Shown one piece after another: positions 57,770-64,000 of a stretch of DNA of 64,000 bases (its first letter is position 1; each line of letters opens with the position of its first letter). The notes below the pieces were generated by a model that was given only the letters and a program-made list of their open reading frames with translations, did not search any database and was not told where the DNA came from. The translations under genes and the position numbers were made by a program. The stretch covers positions 41,570,197 through 41,634,196 of the forward strand of contig CM063113.1 in the NCBI GenBank assembly GCA_031841125.1, in the 5' to 3' direction. Source of the DNA: Acanthococcus lagerstroemiae (taxonomy: Eukaryota > Arthropoda > Insecta > Hemiptera > Eriococcidae).

Positions 57770-60700
57770 TTTTAGCTAGTTTCAAAGAGTCTTATAAAGC
57801 AATAAGTTCTAAAAAATCAATAATAAAGCCTAGAGATTGTTTTTGAAACAGGTCAACTCGAAAACTCGCATTTTTAACGATTTTTACTTTTTTACATAAA
57901 ATACTACTATATACCGAGATCTACAGATCCATCAGATCCATGAACTTGAAACTATAAATGTCAAAAATATGTATAAAATGTGATCAAAATCCCCTCCCCC
58001 ACCCCGTTAAAAAGATCACAGACTTGACCTGTTAGTAAATTCTCACGAATTTGAAATAATATTAGTTACCAATAAAACTTATTTTTCTTTCCTGATCTTC
58101 ATTATTCTCCTTGTAACAATAATTTTATTTCGATTATTCGAAAAGAAAGAAAGAAAGAAAAGAAAAAAAAAGCAAAGAAATACATACTAGAAAAAAATCT
58201 GTACAAACACAGGTCAAGTTCACATTAGTTTTGAAATGTCTCAGTGGTCAATATAAGAAAAAAAAATTTCAATTTTATCCTCAGATTTGGAATGAAAAGA
58301 CTCACAATTATCGCAACGGAGCTACCAAAAAAAAAAATTAAACCATTCTCACGCCTGAACAGAATTTTTACAAGGAAAAAATTATTTCAAAAACATGCTA
58401 ATTGCAAACAAAAATTTTGAAGAAAATTAATAACTAAATAATAACGAACGAATTATTGCAAAAAATGTTGCAACGAACATAAATTTTCAATTAAATTTGA
58501 ATTTGGTCGTATTTTGATTAAAAAAATTGCAAATAATCACAAATAATGCTTACGATATTTCATAAGTTTAGAAGAAATCACCAAATTTGTAAGTAATTAG
58601 AGGCAAATTGTATGACTTTTGTATGACTTGTATGACCACTGCCTCAACTGTAGGACTTTCGCACGACTTGTATGATCGGTAGACACCCTCAACTACATAT
58701 TTCCGAAATACTGTCCACATCTACCTTCTGGAAAATGCTGCAAAAAAGTTGTCGTAACAAATTTTGATTTATCACAGTAAAATTTCAACAACATTTTGTA
58801 AAAATTATTTCATTGAACTCAACGCATTTGTTGAATTATTTGGGGTTGGTCATGGATAGTACTTTGAAACGGTGCCCTAAATATCGGAACTATAAGTTGC
58901 TTACCTTCAAGAAGGTATCAACGTGTAAATTTACGACTTGGATTTTCCCTAAAATGTCATGACTCAAATTTTCGAACTCGCGTAGCCCCTTCAGCGAGGT
59001 AGACAACTACTAGTACATAAGTTTTTGTTACATTTTCACTACACTATCCATCGTCGCCCTTTAAGAATTTTCTGAATAAAAATTTCGGAGTTCAGTCTTG
59101 AACCGAACACTTTTAAAAGTTGGGTAAAACTGATTAAAATTGGCACGGGACGTTTTTACAGCCTCCGGAAGTGTTTTCAAGATTTGACTTGACCTGGTTC
59201 ACACAAAAAAATCTATTATGAGGTCATAAACGAGCTTGAACAATTTTAATGATTTTGAATTAATACTAAAGTTAGAAAAACCTTAACAGGTCTGTAACAC
59301 ACAGGTCTTAGAGAGAATAAAAGATTCTCACACGAGCACTGAGGGATCAGGCTCGGTACCAGCATTCCTCAATGGGTGAATTTTATGGTACTAACCCATA
59401 AACAGTGAAAAAAAAAACACGCATTTGCGAGCAAAGCGAAATTTAGGGAATAAAGTAACTAGAGAGTGATCACTCTGCAAACAAGTTTTGAAAAAATCCC
59501 CCTAAGCGCTAAAACTTGAAACTCTTATTCATGACAATATCTTCACGAAAACAATGTAGGTAATTTAGCACGAAGCCCCTTTAGTAGCACTCCGAAGGTT
59601 CGGATCCAAACATATTTTCAAAATTGTGACGACCCTCAAAACTTACAAATCAACGCCTATCTCAAATTTTATTCTTCCGAGTCTCCGTCCCGTTTCTCAA
59701 TCACCACAAAGAGGAATCAATTTAGATCACTAACCCACACTGACGGGGTCATTCGAAATGAACAAGTTTGAATTTTTAGCTCTCATGGGGGCCGAGAAAA
59801 GTAATGATCAACTAAATTTGTCTAATAGAGGAATGAGAGGCTGTAGCTTAGAACTTAGTAGGAATTTTATTTGATCCTATTAAAACCGATCTGGGGGACT
59901 TCTCTGACAATATAAACCCACAAAGATATAATGGGGGTAGTATGGGTATAACTTTTGACATTCAATTTTAAATTAAAATAGACATAATTGGTGCATTTTA
60001 CCTCTTTGTTGTCTTGATCACAACAAAAGCGAGAGCTAAGAGGATGAATCTAATTTGATTTTACTTCATTTTATTTTATGCCGCATTATTTAATTATAGC
60101 TCATCTGTTGAAAACAAACTTTAGAATACCTCAATAAAAGTTATTTTGATTTGATTTAACTTCTTTATGGGCGCAATTTCAAAACCAAGTTTATCAAATT
60201 GTTCGAGAGTAATAGTCGATACATGTGACCAGCTCAGAAGAAAGGGGGCTTAAGTCTAAAAAATTGATTTTGGGGCTTTTGCAGATTCATCTTCTCGATC
60301 CTAAGGAGCATCCACTCCCGTTTGCCCAAACTCAAAAAAACAATTTTTCACGACTGTACAAGCGTTTGAAAATTGATAGTTGTAAAAAAAAACAAAAAAA
60401 AAACGGTAATTTATAAGAAAGAAGGTCAACGACACTATGTGTGTGATTTTTCTCACAAAATGAGTGGATCTGAAAAATGACGATCTTCAATCTCCGCTAC
60501 AGAATTGGTTGTATACTTTCTATTTTGAAGGGGCAATTCAATAATTTTTCTAAATGCTGATAATAATTTCAAAAATTTTTTAATGAAAAATTTAAATATG
60601 GTATTTCATTGTTCATACTATTTGTAACAAGATACTTCGTAGACTTGACTGTCCATCTTCAATATTGAAGGAGCAAAAAATTCACTAAAAATATAAATTT

Positions 60701-61365
60701 TTTAATTAATACATGGCCCCTTTCAATTTTGACAATAGACTGTTATTTTTGGGGAGATTTTAGTATTTCTGTAAATGAGGTAACATACTAAGGTGAGTTT
60801 CCCCATTTAGAAATATTTACAGACTTTTTAAATCAGAAACTATAATTGACTATCACTTTCACTCCGCTTCTCCGCATCACTGAACGTGCACCTGGCTGAC
60901 CACTCCGACATGTTCCACACACTTACAGATGTCATACAACACAATTCCGAAGACATAACCTGCAGTGCAAACCACATGCTTAACGATACAGCGTTACCAA
61001 ACTTCAAACGCGTCTTTCTCAAAAACTTTATTTTAGACGTAAGCCTCCTTTCTTCCAAGCCGATCACATATTCAGTTATTTTAATATTTGAAAGAAGTGG
61101 GTTCTTTTAATCTTGTCCAACTTTTTTTTTTTTTTTTGTTTCATATTGACTATTCTTTTGTATTACGTATTTTTTGGAATTATCTCATGTCAATGGTTCA
61201 ACTTTCTAGTCAACTAAAATAAAACTTCAGTACCGTATCTTCATCCTGGATTGTATACTTGTTTTTTTAATATTTTAAATTCAAACTTATTTCAAGTCTA
61301 ATAAAACTACTAGGTAGCTAGGTACCTCATCTCGTATTGTAACACTGTTTGTTTCTTGATCTTGA
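57770..61365. other. Intronic AT-rich DNA
   Basis: No host exon recognised. GTATGACTTG words at 58612-58672 end in GGTAGACACCCTCAAC, which resembles the right end of a CAGGGTGTCTAC hAT MITE whose left end was not found. GAAAG simple repeats are at 58141-58180 and a T run at 61123-61138. Confidence 0.4.
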
Positions 61366-61752
61366 ATAGGGCTTTTCATCGTCGGGTTTGTTTACATGAT
61401 TTCTTATCTTGCTGTAGAATTATCACCAAGGAGCTGTATGAGGTGTTACAAGAAAAGGGGCTTGATGGTAATCAGACGCTGAGGCCCTTTTTCTGTGCCA
61501 CATCACATTATGGTTCCTTTGGCACATTCTGTTACGAATTTTGTTTTTTTCTTTCAGTACTCTACTTAAAAAATCTGAAATTCGTAATAAAATGTGTCAA
61601 AAGAATCAGAATACGATGTGGTATAGAGAAGAGCCTCAGTGTCTTATTACCATTGAGGCCCTTTTCTTGTCTCAAGTCACATACCTCATTGATGATAATT
61701 GTACATCAAGATAAGAAATCATGTAAACGAACCCGCCGATGAAAAGCCCTAT
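61366..61752. mobile_element. Snap-back element, near-complete palindrome of 387 bp
   Basis: The left half ATAGGGCTTTTCATCGTCGG..GTTTACATGATTTCTTATCT is mirrored by AGATAAGAAATCATGTAAAC..CCGCCGATGAAAAGCCCTAT. Pairing continues inward through GAGGCCC and ACGAATTT to a loop of a few tens of bases near 61555. Ends match the element at 51178-52534, so this is a non-autonomous palindromic derivative. Flanks CTTGA and TCGAG do not give a clear duplication. Confidence 0.85.
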
Positions 61753-62013
61753 TCGAGGTCCAACAGAGAGTTAGAGGCTAATTTTTACAGACACACACGT
61801 ACATATACTTGAGTCAATGGCACACTTGTAAGACATGATGATAGATTTCAGAGCACAAAGCTTCAATAAGAATTCTAGATACCTAAAAACTTCGGGGAAA
61901 AAAGTTCTTTCAAACAAATTTTACTACCCCTCTCTCACCTTGTTAGAAAAATTCAAAAGTAGAGTGCCCTTGGCGAGTCTCCAGTGAGCCCCTCTTCTAA
62001 GAAATTCTGGCTA

Positions 62014-63670
<1,657 letters not shown>

Positions 63671-63671
63671 T

Positions 63672-64000
63672 ACAACAGTCAACACTTGTAAAGACAGGAT
63701 ACACAGCGCGACATTGCGACTCCATTTCATGCGATTAGGATTATGCATTACGTCACTTATCAGTGGTGTTGCGTTGACCATTCATAAGAGGAAGGGAGAA
63801 AGCAATACCTACATACTTGCATATCATCAGTGGCGCGTTTGACACCTTGTATGTGACATTTAGGTATTGCTTTCTCCTTTCCTCTTATAAATGGCCAACG
63901 CAACACCACTGATAAGTGACATAATGCGTAATCATAATCGCATGGAATGGAGTCGCAATGTCGCGCTGTGTATCCTGTCTTTACAAGTGTTGACTGTCGT
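63672..64000. repeat. Large inverted repeat cut by the window edge
   Basis: The left arm (63672-about 63812) and right arm (about 63863-64000) are near-perfect reverse complements: ACAACAGTCAACACTTGTAA against TTACAAGTGTTGACTGTCGT, and CAGTGGTGTTGCGTTG against CAACGCAACACCACTG. The loop is about 50 bp. The arms may extend left of 63672 if the right arm continues past the edge. No coding capacity; it is likely a fold-back element. Confidence 0.85.

Overview
This is eukaryotic nuclear DNA, almost certainly from an insect or another arthropod. It is AT-rich and gene-poor, and the few exons present have GT/AG introns. The C-terminal exons of a G protein alpha-o subunit read essentially like the fly protein. 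I cannot fix the order; a hemipteran-like genome is only a guess.

Three host genes are visible, all on the minus strand. (1) 25245-25431 is the first coding exon of a RanBP9/RanBPM-type protein; its later exons are not seen and probably lie beyond the left edge. (2) 27211-28112 is a complete four-exon adenine phosphoribosyltransferase gene (APRT, 183 residues). (3) The last two coding exons of the Go alpha subunit lie at 62103-62256 and 42760-42947, separated by an intron of 19155 bp; the upstream exons are beyond the right edge.

Most of the rest is transposable-element debris. From left to right: tandem and word-like repeats (1.1-3.4 kb); two decayed LINE fragments on the minus strand (3.4-5.5 kb); a symmetrical unit bounded by mirrored arrays of a 14-bp motif (7.0-8.3 kb); two decayed RTE-like LINE copies on the plus strand, the first carrying an antisense LINE 3' end (8.4-12.9 kb); a GC-richer segment (12.9-14.0 kb); and then many short hAT-like elements, several with 8-bp target duplications (15.0-30.9 kb). 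A mariner remnant folded into a 300-bp-armed palindrome lies at 34.9-35.7 kb and a pogo-like remnant at 38.4-39.7 kb.

The large Go alpha intron holds an antisense R1/I-like LINE with RNase H, split by a hAT MITE (43.3-46.2 kb); a hAT transposase remnant (46.2-47.9 kb); a 4.8-kb nest of elements inside elements with two THAP-like zinc-finger remnants (50.8-55.6 kb); and a near-perfect snap-back element (61.4-61.75 kb). The window ends inside another large inverted repeat.

The most unusual pattern is a set of short elements, several with demonstrable hAT-type ends and 8-bp duplications. Each is filled with its own short, often palindromic word (GATTCGAATC, GGAAGCTGGAAGCC, TTTCGTTTCG, TTTTAAAACA, GAAAGTTGAAAGC, GATC/AGATCAT, GTGAGCGCTCAC and others).
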